The position numbers and the translations under genes were made by a program. From Verrucomicrobiota bacterium (lineage in GTDB: Bacteria; Verrucomicrobiota; Verrucomicrobiia; Opitutales; UBA953), in contig SUVQ01000006.1 in assembly GCA_015061905.1 (NCBI GenBank), positions 99,507 to 163,506 of the forward strand: DNA of 64,000 nt. Direction: 5' to 3'. Of the stretch, positions 22,013 to 34,586 are shown in pieces. A model generated the notes under the pieces. That model had not been told where the DNA came from. It ran no database searches and saw only the letters and a program-made list of their open reading frames with translations. Every line of letters begins with the position of its first letter. The first letter of the stretch is position 1.

Positions 22013-23509
22013 TTAAGCGATTTCTTCAACCGTAACGGTGTGAGCCGTGCCGTTGACTGTCATCGAAAGATTCGTAACGTTTCCGGCGAGGCTTGCACGC
22101 GCGGAAATCGACGGAATCGCGGCGGGCGCGGTAACGGGCGCAGGAGCCGGAGCGGCGGCGGGTTTCGGCTCTTCTTTCGGCGGGAAATAGAGTTCCTTAA
22201 CCTGCTGCGGGAACATCGCGTAGATGACGCAGTGTTCGTCGTCCGTCGGAAGATTGTTTTCCTTGAGTTCCTTGCGAAGATCGTCCATGCGCGGCTTGAG
22301 CAAGTCTGCCGGACGGCAGGAAATCGGATCTTTTTTCGTGCGTTCCGCAGCGAGCTTTTGGATTTCGGGATCGACCGGAGCCGGCGTTTGCCCGAAATAG
22401 CCGAGAGCAATGTCCATCGCGCCCGGAATAAACTGTTTCCAACGACCGAACTTGACGTTCATCGCCGCCTGCGTGCCGACGATCTGCGAAGTCGGCGTAA
22501 CGAGCGGAATCCAGCCGAGTTTTTCGCGGATGTAAGGAATTTCCGCGCAAACTTCTTCGAACTTATCTTCCATTTTGAGCTCTTTGAGCTGATTGCGGAA
22601 GTTCGAGAGCATTCCGCCCGGGACTTCGTAGCGAAGCGCGTCGATGTTGACGACTTCGTTCTTGTGGCTCGTAAACTTGGAAAGCTCTTCGTAGATGCCT
22701 TTTTCGTATTCGGAAATTTCTTCGATGAGCTTCGCGTCGTAGCTCGGGCAACGCGGATGACCTTTAAGAAGAGCCATCATGCGCGTGTGGTCCGGGTGCG
22801 CCGTGCCGTCGGAGAACGGGCGAATCGCGACGTCCACCGCGTCCACGCCCGCGTCGATTGCCGCGAGGTAGGACGAAGCACCGAGCCCCGTCGTTTCGTG
22901 CGTGTGGAACCAAACGGGAACCTTCACGTTGTCCTTCAGTCCCTTGATAATATCGTAAGCCGCGCGCGGCGAAACAAGCCCCGCCATATCTTTGAGGCAG
23001 ATGCTGTTCACGCCCATTTCCGCGAGCGTGCAACCGAGCTTGATGAAGCCTTCGACGGTGTGCACCGGGCTATTCGTGTAGCAAATCGTGCCCTGCGCTT
23101 CGCCGCCGGCTTTTTTCGTCGCTTCGATTGCCGTCTTCATGTTGCGCGGGTCATTAAGCGCGTCGAAGATACGAATCGTGTTCATGCCGTGCTTGACGGC
23201 CTGCGTGGCGAACGCGGAAACAACGTCGTCCGGAGACTGGTTGTAGGCGACGATGTTTTGTCCGCGCATGAGCATCATGTGCGGCGTTTTCGTCTTGGCG
23301 CGAATCGCGTCGAGGCGTTTAAACGGAAATTCTTTGAGAAAGCGCAATCCGGCGTCGATGGAAGCACCGCCCCAAGTTTCGAGGCGACCGTAGCCGACGG
23401 CGTCAAGCTTGTCCAAAATGGGAAGCATCTGCGCCGTGCTCATGCGCGTTGCCGCGAGCGATTGGTGCGCGTCGCGGAGAAGTGTACTGTTGAATACTAC
23501 CGGTTTCAT
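22013..23509 (-). CDS. oadA: Pyruvate carboxylase subunit B / oxaloacetate decarboxylase alpha chain
   Basis: This 498-residue protein has the HMGL-type TIM barrel (TLLRDAHQSLAATRM near the start) with metal-binding and catalytic motifs. It ends with the PYC_OADA conserved domain and an Ala/Pro-rich linker. The C-terminus stops after about 30 residues that look like the beginning of a biotinyl domain, but no AMKM lysine is present. A separate biotin carrier is therefore needed, and none is in this window. Start 23509 (MKPVVFNSTLLRD) is chosen because upstream in-frame codons cross the previous terminator. Whether it carboxylates pyruvate or decarboxylates oxaloacetate cannot be told. Confidence 0.88.
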   Translation of the reverse strand: MKPVVFNSTLLRDAHQSLAATRMSTAQMLPILDKLDAVGYGRLETWGGASIDAGLRFLKEFPFKRLDAIRAKTKTPHMMLMRGQNIVAYNQSPDDVVSAFATQAVKHGMNTIRIFDALNDPRNMKTAIEATKKAGGEAQGTICYTNSPVHTVEGFIKLGCTLAEMGVNSICLKDMAGLVSPRAAYDIIKGLKDNVKVPVWFHTHETTGLGASSYLAAIDAGVDAVDVAIRPFSDGTAHPDHTRMMALLKGHPRCPSYDAKLIEEISEYEKGIYEELSKFTSHKNEVVNIDALRYEVPGGMLSNFRNQLKELKMEDKFEEVCAEIPYIREKLGWIPLVTPTSQIVGTQAAMNVKFGRWKQFIPGAMDIALGYFGQTPAPVDPEIQKLAAERTKKDPISCRPADLLKPRMDDLRKELKENNLPTDDEHCVIYAMFPQQVKELYFPPKEEPKPAAAPAPAPVTAPAAIPSISARASLAGNVTNLSMTVNGTAHTVTVEEIA

Positions 23510-23652
23510 AAATTGTTCGGGTAAAAGTTCCAAAAATGTTTCTTGCAATTCTTGCCGTTCCCGCCGCTTTTGTCGAGCTTTAACGCCGCCGAAATCGGGA
23601 ATAGTTCGCAAGAACGGCGCATGAAAAATCGCAATTATAATATCGACAAAGT

Positions 23653-23699
23653 AAAAAAGCGTTCCCGCGAGGAAAATTTCACGGGAACGCTTTTTTTTT
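23653..23699 (-). terminator. Terminator built from inverted CGGGAACG pair (end of rodZ-like gene)
   Basis: AAAAAAGCGTTCCCG (23653-23667) pairs with CGGGAACGCTTTTTT (23682-23696), with a 14-nt loop and long A and T runs. It sits 13 bp past the stop of the gene at 23713. Confidence 0.9.
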
Positions 23700-23712
23700 C
23701 GAAAACGAAAGA

Positions 23713-24558
23713 TTAACGATCGGAGGAATACGGATCGGCGGTCCACCAATTTCCTTCGTTGGAAAACGCTCCGCTTTTCGCGTCCGCATCGGTAAATTTC
23801 ACGGGAACGTTGGCATCCGTCGCCGCCTTGAGCGCGTCGCGCGAGGGGAAACGGATTTCAAGATTCCGGTTTCCGGTGTCGCGAATTTCCAAAACGCCGC
23901 GGGCTTTCAAAATCATCGGGCGGTTTTCGGAGATTTGGACATTATTCAAAACCGCAGCGCGCTGCGACCTTGCCGCGCCGAAGCGATCCGTTATCGTAAT
24001 GAGTTGCGGAACTTTCGAGACAAGTTGAAATTCGTAGGTTTGCGTGTCCGGAGTCGAAACGGCGGAAGTGCTTGCCGTTTCGACGGGAACGTCGTCCCCG
24101 CCGAGCATACTGATACCGACGGCGACGCCAACGATCACCACCAAAACGGCGACAACCGCCACGACGAGGCGACTTCCGCCCGCGTTCATCCATTTTCCGA
24201 AAGAGAACGTTTCTTTACTGCCGGAAAAAACGCTTCCGCCGTCGATTCCGGCGGCGTTCCCGCCGGTAGTGTTTTCCCCTCCGAGATGGGAACGATGCCC
24301 GCCGCGTGCGCTCGCGCTGTGAAAGCTCAGGCTCGTGCGAAATTCCGCCACGAGGCGGTCGGCATCAAGCTTTAAGTATTTTGCGTAGATGCGCAGAAAG
24401 CCCACTTTGTAAACGTCGGCAAGCTTTATGCGTTCCGGAGCGTTTTCCTCAAGCGCGGCGAGAAAATCACTACGAATCTTCGTCGCTTCCGCCGCGCTAC
24501 GAATATCGATTCCAAAGTTTTTGCGTGCCTCCGTGAGGCGTTCTCCGATGGTTGCCAT
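23713..24558 (-). CDS. RodZ-like helix-turn-helix membrane protein
   Basis: This 281-residue protein has an Xre-type HTH of RodZ style at residues 1-75 (IGERLTEARKNFGIDIRSAA, KVGFLRIYAKYLKLD). A Gly/Ser-rich stretch leads to one membrane helix (about 128-152, RLVVAVVAVLVVIVGVAVG). A beta-rich C-terminal part resembles DUF4115. RodZ links MreB to the cell-wall elongation machinery. The gene follows hprK by 69 bp on the same strand and ends at a strong terminator. Confidence 0.78.
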   Translation of the reverse strand: MATIGERLTEARKNFGIDIRSAAEATKIRSDFLAALEENAPERIKLADVYKVGFLRIYAKYLKLDADRLVAEFRTSLSFHSASARGGHRSHLGGENTTGGNAAGIDGGSVFSGSKETFSFGKWMNAGGSRLVVAVVAVLVVIVGVAVGISMLGGDDVPVETASTSAVSTPDTQTYEFQLVSKVPQLITITDRFGAARSQRAAVLNNVQISENRPMILKARGVLEIRDTGNRNLEIRFPSRDALKAATDANVPVKFTDADAKSGAFSNEGNWWTADPYSSDR

Positions 24559-24627
24559 AGATGAATAACGAAAAAATTTATTAAATTCCTGCCGGCTTCG
24601 ACTGACAATTGTTTTTTTAGTCTTTTG

Positions 24628-25680
24628 CTACGCGCCGGGCGTTCCCGGGCTTCCCATGGCGGAGAGCAGACGCTCGTTCAGTTCCTGCGCGGGATCGTGT
24701 CCCATTTCGCGCAAAGTGTGAACCATTACGGCAACTTCGACCAAGCGCGCCATATCGCGTCCCGAGCGCACCGCCAACTGAATTTTCGGGATTCGTTTTC
24801 CCAAAACCTCAAACGCCTGCGTTTCCATGCCCGTGCGCTCTTCTTCCATGCCGTCTTTCCAGTGAACCAAAGAAACGACCAAATCAATGCGCTTAGAACG
24901 GCGAACGGAACGCACGCCGAACATGCTGGCGACATTGATGATTCCGATTCCGCGGCACTCCATAAAACCGTAATTAAGTTCTTTTGACGAGCCGATGAGC
25001 GTGTTGTCGCCCACGAGCCGCACCGTCACGTAATCGTCCGCGACCAGCAAGTAGCCGCGCTCAATCAGCGCCAACGCGCACTCGCTTTTCCCGACGCCGC
25101 TTTCTCCGCGGATCAAAACGCCCTTCCCGCGCACTTCCATCAGCGTGCCGTGAATATTCGTAACGGGTGCAAATTCCTGATCGAGCAGCATCGTTGCCTC
25201 TGCCGTAAAATCCTTTGATTTGAGGCGGGAACGCAAAACGGGAACGCCAAACGAGTTCGCGAGGTCTATCATCGAGGGCGTCGGGCGCAGTCCGCGCGAA
25301 ACAATGATTCCGGGAATGCCTTTGGAAAAAATTTCTTCGAGCAAAACCATCTGCGTTTCCGGGCGCAAATCGCTCAGATAGGAAATTTCACCCGCGCCGA
25401 AAAGCTGAAGACGGCGATTTCCGAAATGTTTAAAATAGCCGGTCAAAGCCAGCGCGGGACGATTCAGAGATTTTTCCCCGATAACGTTGTCCAACCCTTT
25501 TTCGCCGGCGACGAGTTCGATGTCGAGCCGGTCTTTCGCGCTGCGGTAAAAATCGCGCACGGTAACCTGATGTTGGCGATGAACGGTTTCCACGCGTTCG
25601 GCTTTCACATCGTCAAATCCGAGAGAATCGGAAGAAAGCGATTCCATGGGGTCATTGCTCGCAAATAAGCTTTCGGACAT
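24628..25680 (-). CDS. hprK: HPr kinase/phosphorylase
   Basis: This 350-residue protein has an N-terminal DRTGG-like domain (GAGEISYLSDL, HFGNRRLQLFG). The kinase P-loop GESGVGKSECAL and the signature YGFMECRGIGIINVASMFG follow. It phosphorylates or dephosphorylates a serine of HPr or Crh; in Gram-negatives it usually acts in a PTS-derived regulatory circuit. Start 25680 (MSESLFASND) is chosen because the longer frame runs into the galK promoter region. It is divergent from galK. Confidence 0.9.
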   Translation of the reverse strand: MSESLFASNDPMESLSSDSLGFDDVKAERVETVHRQHQVTVRDFYRSAKDRLDIELVAGEKGLDNVIGEKSLNRPALALTGYFKHFGNRRLQLFGAGEISYLSDLRPETQMVLLEEIFSKGIPGIIVSRGLRPTPSMIDLANSFGVPVLRSRLKSKDFTAEATMLLDQEFAPVTNIHGTLMEVRGKGVLIRGESGVGKSECALALIERGYLLVADDYVTVRLVGDNTLIGSSKELNYGFMECRGIGIINVASMFGVRSVRRSKRIDLVVSLVHWKDGMEEERTGMETQAFEVLGKRIPKIQLAVRSGRDMARLVEVAVMVHTLREMGHDPAQELNERLLSAMGSPGTPGA

Positions 25681-25865
25681 AGCGTTGACAAAGTTAACTT
25701 CACCGAGCCCGGAATGGCAACGCGTTTTTGATTGAAAAAAAAGCGGACGGGAACGCGGAAAAACTTCCCTTCCGTTAAATTTCTGTTTGGCGGGAACGGC
25801 GAAAAAGCTTAGAGTGGCGGCACTTTTCAACGTAAACGTCTTAACTACCAAAATCCCCCTCAACT

Positions 25866-27017
25866 ATGAGCATTCAGGAATTCTTCCAATCTCAATTCAA
25901 TACTGCCCCCGAAGCTGTTGCCCAAGCGCCGGGCCGCCTCGAATTTATCGGCAACCACGTCGATTACAACAAAGGTCTCGTCATGGGCGTTGCCATCGAC
26001 AAACACATTTCCGTCGCCGTTTCGCTTCGCGATGACGACGAAATTCACATGGCGAGCGCAGGTTTGAACGCGACGGGAACGGTCAAGCTCAACGAAGTTT
26101 GCCTGCAAAAAGGTCCGCAAGCTTTCATGAATTACCCGCTCGGCGTTTTTGAAATGCTCCGCAAAGCGGGAATGAAAGCGGAACGCGGCTTCAACCTTGC
26201 GGATGACTCAACCGTTCCGACAGGTGCCGGCGTCAGCTCCTCCGCCGCCATCGAGCTCGCGACCGCCTACGCGCTCTGCAAAATTTACAATTTCCCGATG
26301 TCGAAAATTGACATCGTGCGCACGGGACAAAAAGCGGAAAACATTTTCGTCGGCATGCCCTGCGGCATTCTCGACCAAGGCGTTTCCGGCTTCGGCGAAA
26401 AAGACGCGATTGTGCGCATTGACTGCAAAACGGAAGAATTTTCCACGCGCCCGATTCCGGCGGGAACGGTCTTCTGGGTTTTCAATTCGATGGTCAAACA
26501 CGCACTCGTTGCCGGCGATTACGCCAAACGCCACGCGTCCTGCATGAACGCCGCCGCCGAAATCGGCAAATACAATGCGAAAATTCAATGCCTCGCCGAT
26601 GCAACGCCGAGTGCCGTTGAAGCCTGCCGTAGCAAGCTTTCCGAGGAAGATTACAAACGCGCCATGCACGTTGTTGCCGAAAACGCCCGCGTCGTCGAAA
26701 TGGAACACGCGCTCGCCGTCGGCGACCTCAACGCGGTCGGAGATTTGCTGAAAGCCTCGCACGCGAGTTCGCGCGATTTGTTTGAAAATTCCTGCCCGGA
26801 AATTGATTTTCTCGTCGCCGAGCTCAGCGCTCAACCGAACGTCTACGGCGCACGCTTGAGCGGCGGCGGCTTCGGCGGAATTTCGATTGCGCTCACGAAC
26901 GGAGATTTCACGGAAGCGCAGGCGGAAAAAGTTGCAGACGCATTTGAAGCCAAATTCGGCAAACGCCCGAAATACTTCAAAACGACCATCGGCACCGGAG
27001 CCGGGCTCGTCGGCTAA
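25866..27017 (+). CDS. galK: Galactokinase
   Basis: This 383-residue GHMP kinase has the galactokinase signature GRLEFIGNHVDYNKG, the ATP loop VPTGAGVSSSAAIELA, and the motif CGILDQGVSGFGE with the catalytic aspartate. It ends with RLSGGGFGGI. It phosphorylates galactose to galactose-1-phosphate in the cytosol. The beta-galactosidase chains convergent to it (27119-31378) would supply galactose. It ends at an inverted-word terminator. Confidence 0.93.
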   Translation: MSIQEFFQSQFNTAPEAVAQAPGRLEFIGNHVDYNKGLVMGVAIDKHISVAVSLRDDDEIHMASAGLNATGTVKLNEVCLQKGPQAFMNYPLGVFEMLRKAGMKAERGFNLADDSTVPTGAGVSSSAAIELATAYALCKIYNFPMSKIDIVRTGQKAENIFVGMPCGILDQGVSGFGEKDAIVRIDCKTEEFSTRPIPAGTVFWVFNSMVKHALVAGDYAKRHASCMNAAAEIGKYNAKIQCLADATPSAVEACRSKLSEEDYKRAMHVVAENARVVEMEHALAVGDLNAVGDLLKASHASSRDLFENSCPEIDFLVAELSAQPNVYGARLSGGGFGGISIALTNGDFTEAQAEKVADAFEAKFGKRPKYFKTTIGTGAGLVG

Positions 27018-27044
27018 ACGCGTTCCCGTCGTTTTCGCCCGACA

Positions 27045-27081
27045 AAAAAAGCGTTCCCGCCTAAAACGGGAACGCTTTTTT
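27045..27081. terminator. Terminator built from inverted CGGGAACG pair (end of galK)
   Basis: AAAAAAGCGTTCCCG (27045-27059) pairs with CGGGAACGCTTTTTT (27067-27081) around a 7-nt loop. It lies 28 bp past galK and 38 bp from the end of the convergent small-chain gene, so it can serve both. Confidence 0.92.
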
Positions 27082-27118
27082 ATTATCTCATCAGGGCGAG
27101 TTTCTCGACACCTGAATT

Positions 27119-28918
27119 TTATTTTTCCAAAACGGAAAATTCAGCACCGGCACCGTAAATTGCGCCGTTTTGCGAAGAAAGCGCACGGAAACGGATGAAG
27201 CGCGCCGCCACCGGAGCCGCGAAAATCACGCGTTTTTCTTCCTTGTCGGCAGAAAAATTACCCGTCGCGACCGCCGTTCCCCAGGTTTTCCCGTCGCTAC
27301 TGACGAAAATTTCGTAGCCCTTGACGTCGCCGTTCGGACCGTCCTGACGCGGCAAGTAGCTCACGCCCTTAATGGTTTTGACTTCTCCGATGTCAAAATC
27401 GATTTCGTGCGGATAGTCCGCCTGCGTCACGGAATACGCCGTATGCCAAATGGTTGCCGGGTCGCCGTCGGTCAGGTTTGCCGCCGCTTCCGCTCCGCTG
27501 TTTTCCGAGCTGGCGTAAACGACTTGCGTGCGGACTTTTTCAATTTTCGGGAACGTCAATTCCGTTTTGATGTCCGGCAAATCTTCAAAGCGCGCGGAAA
27601 TCGTTCCGCCGTCCTTAAGCGGAATCGTTCCCGTGTAAACCTGCTCGGGAGCGCCGTTGACGGAAACGAGGATTTTCGCGTCCGCTTTTTTGGACGAAAC
27701 GGAAACGACGCCGTTTTCACTGCGCGTGACGGAAATCGGCACGGCACCGGACGGCGAAACATTTGCCGAAGAAACCAACTCATACGGGCTTTCTATCGGG
27801 CGGATAATGAAGCCGAAATCCGTCGGTGCGGCAAAAACCTTGTCGCGTTTTTCCGTATCGGGTCCGCAACTCGCGCCGCCGAGTCCGCGCACGCCGACAT
27901 CGAGATTGAGCGTCGTCGCCGTCGAGTTGGCGACTTTATCTTCGAGTTTAAAAGGATTTGTCGCGAAAAGCAGGTCGAGTGCTTTTACGGGCAAAGCCTG
28001 CGCGGAAAACGCACCGTCGCTTGCGATGAAGATTGCGCCCTGTCCTTTGCCGTTTAAGAGCGAGCACCAGCGCACGTCTTCGTGGTTGCCCATTTCCTGC
28101 GGCTTGGTGTAATTCGTCATTTGCTTGGCGACGCTTGTTCCGTGAATCGTGATAAACGCGCCGGATTGGCGGTCGGCATAGTTTTCCTGCGGTCCGCGTC
28201 CGTAATAGACGAACGTGGAATAATCGGCGGGAACGTCCAGCGTGTAGCCGAGGCGCGGAAGATCGAAATTCGGTTTGTTCGAGGTGATATTGGCGGCGAG
28301 CTCCACGGAACCGTCCTGATAAACCGTCCAAATTTGCTGCGTTGTAAACGCCAAATCGTCCTGCCCGAGTTCGCGCCCAAGCTCGATTTTCATCGGGGTT
28401 CCGTTGGTAGCGCTTCCGTATTGAATCATCGGGTCGCCTTTGAGTTCGCCGGCATTTTTACCTTGCGAGCGCACGAGCACGGAAAGCGTTACCGTCCCGT
28501 CCGCGTTTTTCACGAACGAAGGTTTACCGAGGACTTCGTGCTTCATGTCGAAAAGCCCTTGCTGGAACCAATTGCGATAGGCCCAGCCGTCGTTGTTCAC
28601 GATGGCGCGAAACGCGTTCAGCTTCGGTCCGTTTCCGTCGACGATGACGGATTTTCCGCCGTAAACGAGGCTTTCGAGCGTTCCCGTTTTTTTGGAAAAA
28701 CGCGCCGCGAAATTCGTTCCCTGCACGATGAAGGAAGTTTCCGTTTCCGTAGCGGAAAGCGGAGCGAGCGCCGCCGGTTGCTGTTCGGCTTCGGCAACGG
28801 GAACGTCGGCAACAGCCGCCGCCTGCGGTTCCGCTTCGCCGCAACCCGTAAACGCCGCAAGCGCGAGCGCGGCAAGCATCGCGGGAACGCTGTATTTCAA
28901 ATTTTTCTTCATAATCAA
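27119..28918 (-). CDS. Lipoprotein with beta-galactosidase small-chain domain and discoidin-like domain
   Basis: This 599-residue protein opens with a lipoprotein signal (lipobox LAAFTGC, cysteine about residue 26). Residues about 60-350 match the beta-galactosidase small chain (LacZ domain 5): DGWAYRNWFQQGLFD, VYYGRGPQENYADR, EMGNHEDVRWC. The last 140 residues look like an F5/8-type carbohydrate-binding domain (DGDPATIWHTAYS, FIRFRALSS). It should be anchored in the membrane by triacylation via Lnt. The catalytic large chain is encoded immediately upstream (24 bp), so this completes a split LacZ, like LacL/LacM of lactobacilli but exported. Confidence 0.82.
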   Translation of the reverse strand: MIMKKNLKYSVPAMLAALALAAFTGCGEAEPQAAAVADVPVAEAEQQPAALAPLSATETETSFIVQGTNFAARFSKKTGTLESLVYGGKSVIVDGNGPKLNAFRAIVNNDGWAYRNWFQQGLFDMKHEVLGKPSFVKNADGTVTLSVLVRSQGKNAGELKGDPMIQYGSATNGTPMKIELGRELGQDDLAFTTQQIWTVYQDGSVELAANITSNKPNFDLPRLGYTLDVPADYSTFVYYGRGPQENYADRQSGAFITIHGTSVAKQMTNYTKPQEMGNHEDVRWCSLLNGKGQGAIFIASDGAFSAQALPVKALDLLFATNPFKLEDKVANSTATTLNLDVGVRGLGGASCGPDTEKRDKVFAAPTDFGFIIRPIESPYELVSSANVSPSGAVPISVTRSENGVVSVSSKKADAKILVSVNGAPEQVYTGTIPLKDGGTISARFEDLPDIKTELTFPKIEKVRTQVVYASSENSGAEAAANLTDGDPATIWHTAYSVTQADYPHEIDFDIGEVKTIKGVSYLPRQDGPNGDVKGYEIFVSSDGKTWGTAVATGNFSADKEEKRVIFAAPVAARFIRFRALSSQNGAIYGAGAEFSVLEK

Positions 28919-28942
28919 AAAATATCTCCGATTGAGGTTGGT

Positions 28943-31648
<2,706 letters not shown>

Positions 31649-31659
31649 ATTCTTTTTTT

Positions 31660-33195
31660 TCAAAAATACTGCGTGTTGCGGTCAAGACTTCGGTAATTGA
31701 TGGCTTCGAGAAGTTGCGGAGTTTCGATGTTTTGCGTTCCCGCGAGGTCTGCGATTGTTCGCGCGACTTTTAAAATACGGTCGTAGGCTCGAGCGGAAAG
31801 CCCCAACTTTTCCATGGCGCGTTGCAAAATCAAGCCCTGTTCCGGAGTCAGCGCACAAACTTCGCGCAAGTGCTTTGACGTCATTTGCGCATTACTGCGG
31901 AGCGGCGTTCCCGCGAAACGGCGTTTTTGGATTTCGCGGGCGGCGGAAATGCGTTCCCGCATCGCGGAGGAGGACTCTCCGGGAGCGGCGGTGCGCAATT
32001 CGTCTATCGAAAGCGCGGGGGCTTCCACGTGAATATCAATTCTGTCCAGCAAAGGGCCGGACAGGCGGGAACGGTAACGCTGAATCTGCACGGGCGAGCA
32101 GCGGCATTGGCGCGATTTATCGCCAAGATAGCCGCAGGGACAAGGATTCATTGCCGCGACCAGCATAAAGCGGCTCGGCAAAGTGATTTTCCCCGCCGCG
32201 CGGGAAATGCTGACCTCGCCGTCCTCGAGCGGTTGGCGCATAACTTCCAACGCCGAACGTTTGAACTCGGGAAATTCGTCGAGGAAAAGCACGCCGTTGT
32301 GCGCGAGCGAAATTTCGCCGGGACCGGGAACGCTCCCGCCGCCGATGAGCCCGACATCGGAAATTGTGTGGTGCGGACTCCGAAACGGACGCATGAAAAA
32401 TCGGTTTTCGTCGGCAAGCGAAATTCCCGCGGCGGAATGAATGCCCAAAATTTCCAAAAATTCATCAATCGAGGGCTCCGGTAAAATCGTCGGAATGCGT
32501 TTTGCAATCATGCTCTTCCCGGAGCCGGGTGAACCGATCATCAAAAGATTATGCCCGCCGGCGACGGCGACTTCCACCGCGCGGCGCACCTGCGTTTGCC
32601 CTTTCACTTCGGAAAAATCGACGCCGAATGCGTTCCCGCGCAGGCGAAACGGGCTTTTTTCCGATGAAAGCGGAGCGATTTCCAAATCTCCGTTGAGAAA
32701 TTTTACGCACTCGGAAAGCGTTTCCACCGGAAAAACTTTTACGCCTTCGACTAATGCCGCTTCCTCGGCGGATTTTTTCGGCAAAATCAGATGCCGCCCT
32801 TCCCTGCGCGCAAGCAATGCCAACGAAACGCCGCCGCGCACGGAGCGCACGTTCCCGTTCAGGCTGAGCTCGCCCGCAATGACAAAATTTTCCAGCCGGG
32901 AAAAATCCATTTGCTTAGAGCTCGCCAAAATGGACAGCGCAATCGGCAAATCATAAATCGGACCTTCCTTGCGAATGTCTCCGGGGGCAAGGTTGATCAC
33001 CGTGCGCGTATCCGTCAGCGAAAATCCGCCGTTCATCAAAGCCGCCGTTACGCGTTCCGTGGATTCTTTGACCGCCGCATCCGGCAAGCCGACGACGCGC
33101 AACACGGGATCGCCGAACAAGCCGGACTTCATTTCAACCTGCACGGGCAATGCTTCAATACCGATAAGAGAACCGGAATAAACAATTACAAACAT
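31660..33195 (-). CDS. comM: ComM/YifB family Mg-chelatase-like AAA+ ATPase
   Basis: This 511-residue protein has the N-terminal ChlI-like domain ([14 protein letters not shown]). The AAA+ core has Walker A GSPGSGKS, the [16 protein letters not shown] segment, Walker [12 protein letters not shown], and the cysteine-rich [12 protein letters not shown] loop. ComM is a branch-migration helicase that promotes integration of DNA taken up by natural transformation. Start 33195 ([12 protein letters not shown]) matches the family N-terminus better than a longer in-frame start at 33231. Its presence fits with the uptake-signal-like word in this window, but ComM is widespread and does not prove competence. 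Confidence 0.9.
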   Translation of the reverse strand: MFVIVYSGSLIGIEALPVQVEMKSGLFGDPVLRVVGLPDAAVKESTERVTAALMNGGFSLTDTRTVINLAPGDIRKEGPIYDLPIALSILASSKQMDFSRLENFVIAGELSLNGNVRSVRGGVSLALLARREGRHLILPKKSAEEAALVEGVKVFPVETLSECVKFLNGDLEIAPLSSEKSPFRLRGNAFGVDFSEVKGQTQVRRAVEVAVAGGHNLLMIGSPGSGKSMIAKRIPTILPEPSIDEFLEILGIHSAAGISLADENRFFMRPFRSPHHTISDVGLIGGGSVPGPGEISLAHNGVLFLDEFPEFKRSALEVMRQPLEDGEVSISRAAGKITLPSRFMLVAAMNPCPCGYLGDKSRQCRCSPVQIQRYRSRLSGPLLDRIDIHVEAPALSIDELRTAAPGESSSAMRERISAAREIQKRRFAGTPLRSNAQMTSKHLREVCALTPEQGLILQRAMEKLGLSARAYDRILKVARTIADLAGTQNIETPQLLEAINYRSLDRNTQYF

Positions 33196-33412
33196 TACAA
33201 AAATCGTAGAAATTGAAACCGTTTTCGTCAAATTTCAATTTGGCGCGCAGAAGCCGCCGGCACATCGGTCGAAGCCGATTAAACTTTTCGCGTTCTCCGC
33301 TTTTCAGCCATTTAGGAACGTAACGCGTTTGCTAATTTCCGACGCGCGGGAACGCCCGCAAAATCTATTTTTTCCTCGCAAAGAAAATACGGTAGCGGTA
33401 GCTTCGTGCGCC

Positions 33413-34582
33413 ATGTTTGATTCCCGAAAAAAATCTTCGCCCGACGGCAAAAATGCCGTTTCCGTCGAGTGTGAGGACGCTACGGGAACGCTCAAAGTCT
33501 GCCCCTTCGGGGCTTGGTCGATTGCGCAAGGGCTTCGCGGCACGCAGGACTTGGAAACCGCCGTTTCGGCACTTTCGGCAACGGAATCTCCGCGCCTGAC
33601 TTTTGATTGCTCCGGGCTTTCCGCGTATGATTCCGCTCTAATCTGCTTTTTGCTGAAATGTATTTATCTCTGCCGCGAAAAAAAAATTCCGGCGGATTTG
33701 AACTCGCTCCCGGAAGATATTCGCCGCCTTACGGAACTTGCGCTTTTTGCAACGCCGGAACAACCGGCTCCGACGGCTAAGCCCGATTCTGCCGACATTT
33801 TTTACCGCATCGGGAACGGCGTTACCCGCATCACCCGCGATGCTAAAAGCTATTTGGGATTTCTCGGCGAAACGGTTTGCGCGTTCTTCCGCCTTTTTCG
33901 CGGGAAAGCGCGTTACCGCAAGCGCGACATTCTTTACTTCATTCAAAATTGCGGCTTTGAAGCCCTGCCTATTATTGCGCTGATTTCGTTTATTACGGGA
34001 ATGATTCTCGCTTACATCGGTGCGATGCAACTCGGGCAATTCGGCGCGATTATTTACGTCGTCAGCCTGATTGCAATTGCCATGTATCGCGAAATGGGCG
34101 TGATTATGACAAGCGTTATTATGTGCGGAAGAACGGGATCGGCGTTCGCCGCGCAAATCGGAAGCATGCAGGCGAGCGAAGAAATTTCGGCTCTTCGCGT
34201 TCTCGGAATCAATCCGGTGGAATACCTCGTGCTCCCGCGCATGATTGCGCTTACGCTGATGATGCCGATTCTCACATTTTATTCGAACGCATTCGGGCTC
34301 GCGGGCGGATTCGCCGTCGTTTCCACAATGGGCGTAACGTTTGAACAATTTTGGCACCAAACCGTGCTCACAATGAATTTGGAGCATCTTTTCTCCGGTT
34401 TAATAAAAAGCGTCTTCTTCGGCTGGCTCGTTGCCTGGGCCGGATGTTATCGGGGAATGACGGCGGGGAAAAGCTCACTCGATGTCGGCGCGGCGGCAAC
34501 GTCCGCAGCGGTTTTGGGAATTACGCTCATCGTTATCGGCGACGGAATTTTCGCCGTCGTTTTCAATATTTTGGGTTTTTAA
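33413..34582 (+). CDS. mlaE: MlaE-type lipid ABC transporter permease with N-terminal STAS-like domain
   Basis: This 389-residue protein has about 120 N-terminal soluble residues resembling a STAS domain (LTFDCSGLSAYDSALICFLL). The MlaE permease follows, with ALISFITGMILAY, REMGVIMTSVIMCGRTGSAFAAQIGSM and RALGINPVEYLV-like motifs. It is the inner-membrane channel part of an MCE transporter moving phospholipids between membranes. E. coli has the STAS subunit MlaB as a separate gene, so here it appears fused. The ATPase gene follows after 4 bp, and mlaD and a lipoprotein come next. Confidence 0.88.
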   Translation: MFDSRKKSSPDGKNAVSVECEDATGTLKVCPFGAWSIAQGLRGTQDLETAVSALSATESPRLTFDCSGLSAYDSALICFLLKCIYLCREKKIPADLNSLPEDIRRLTELALFATPEQPAPTAKPDSADIFYRIGNGVTRITRDAKSYLGFLGETVCAFFRLFRGKARYRKRDILYFIQNCGFEALPIIALISFITGMILAYIGAMQLGQFGAIIYVVSLIAIAMYREMGVIMTSVIMCGRTGSAFAAQIGSMQASEEISALRVLGINPVEYLVLPRMIALTLMMPILTFYSNAFGLAGGFAVVSTMGVTFEQFWHQTVLTMNLEHLFSGLIKSVFFGWLVAWAGCYRGMTAGKSSLDVGAAATSAAVLGITLIVIGDGIFAVVFNILGF

Positions 34583-34586
34583 AAAA

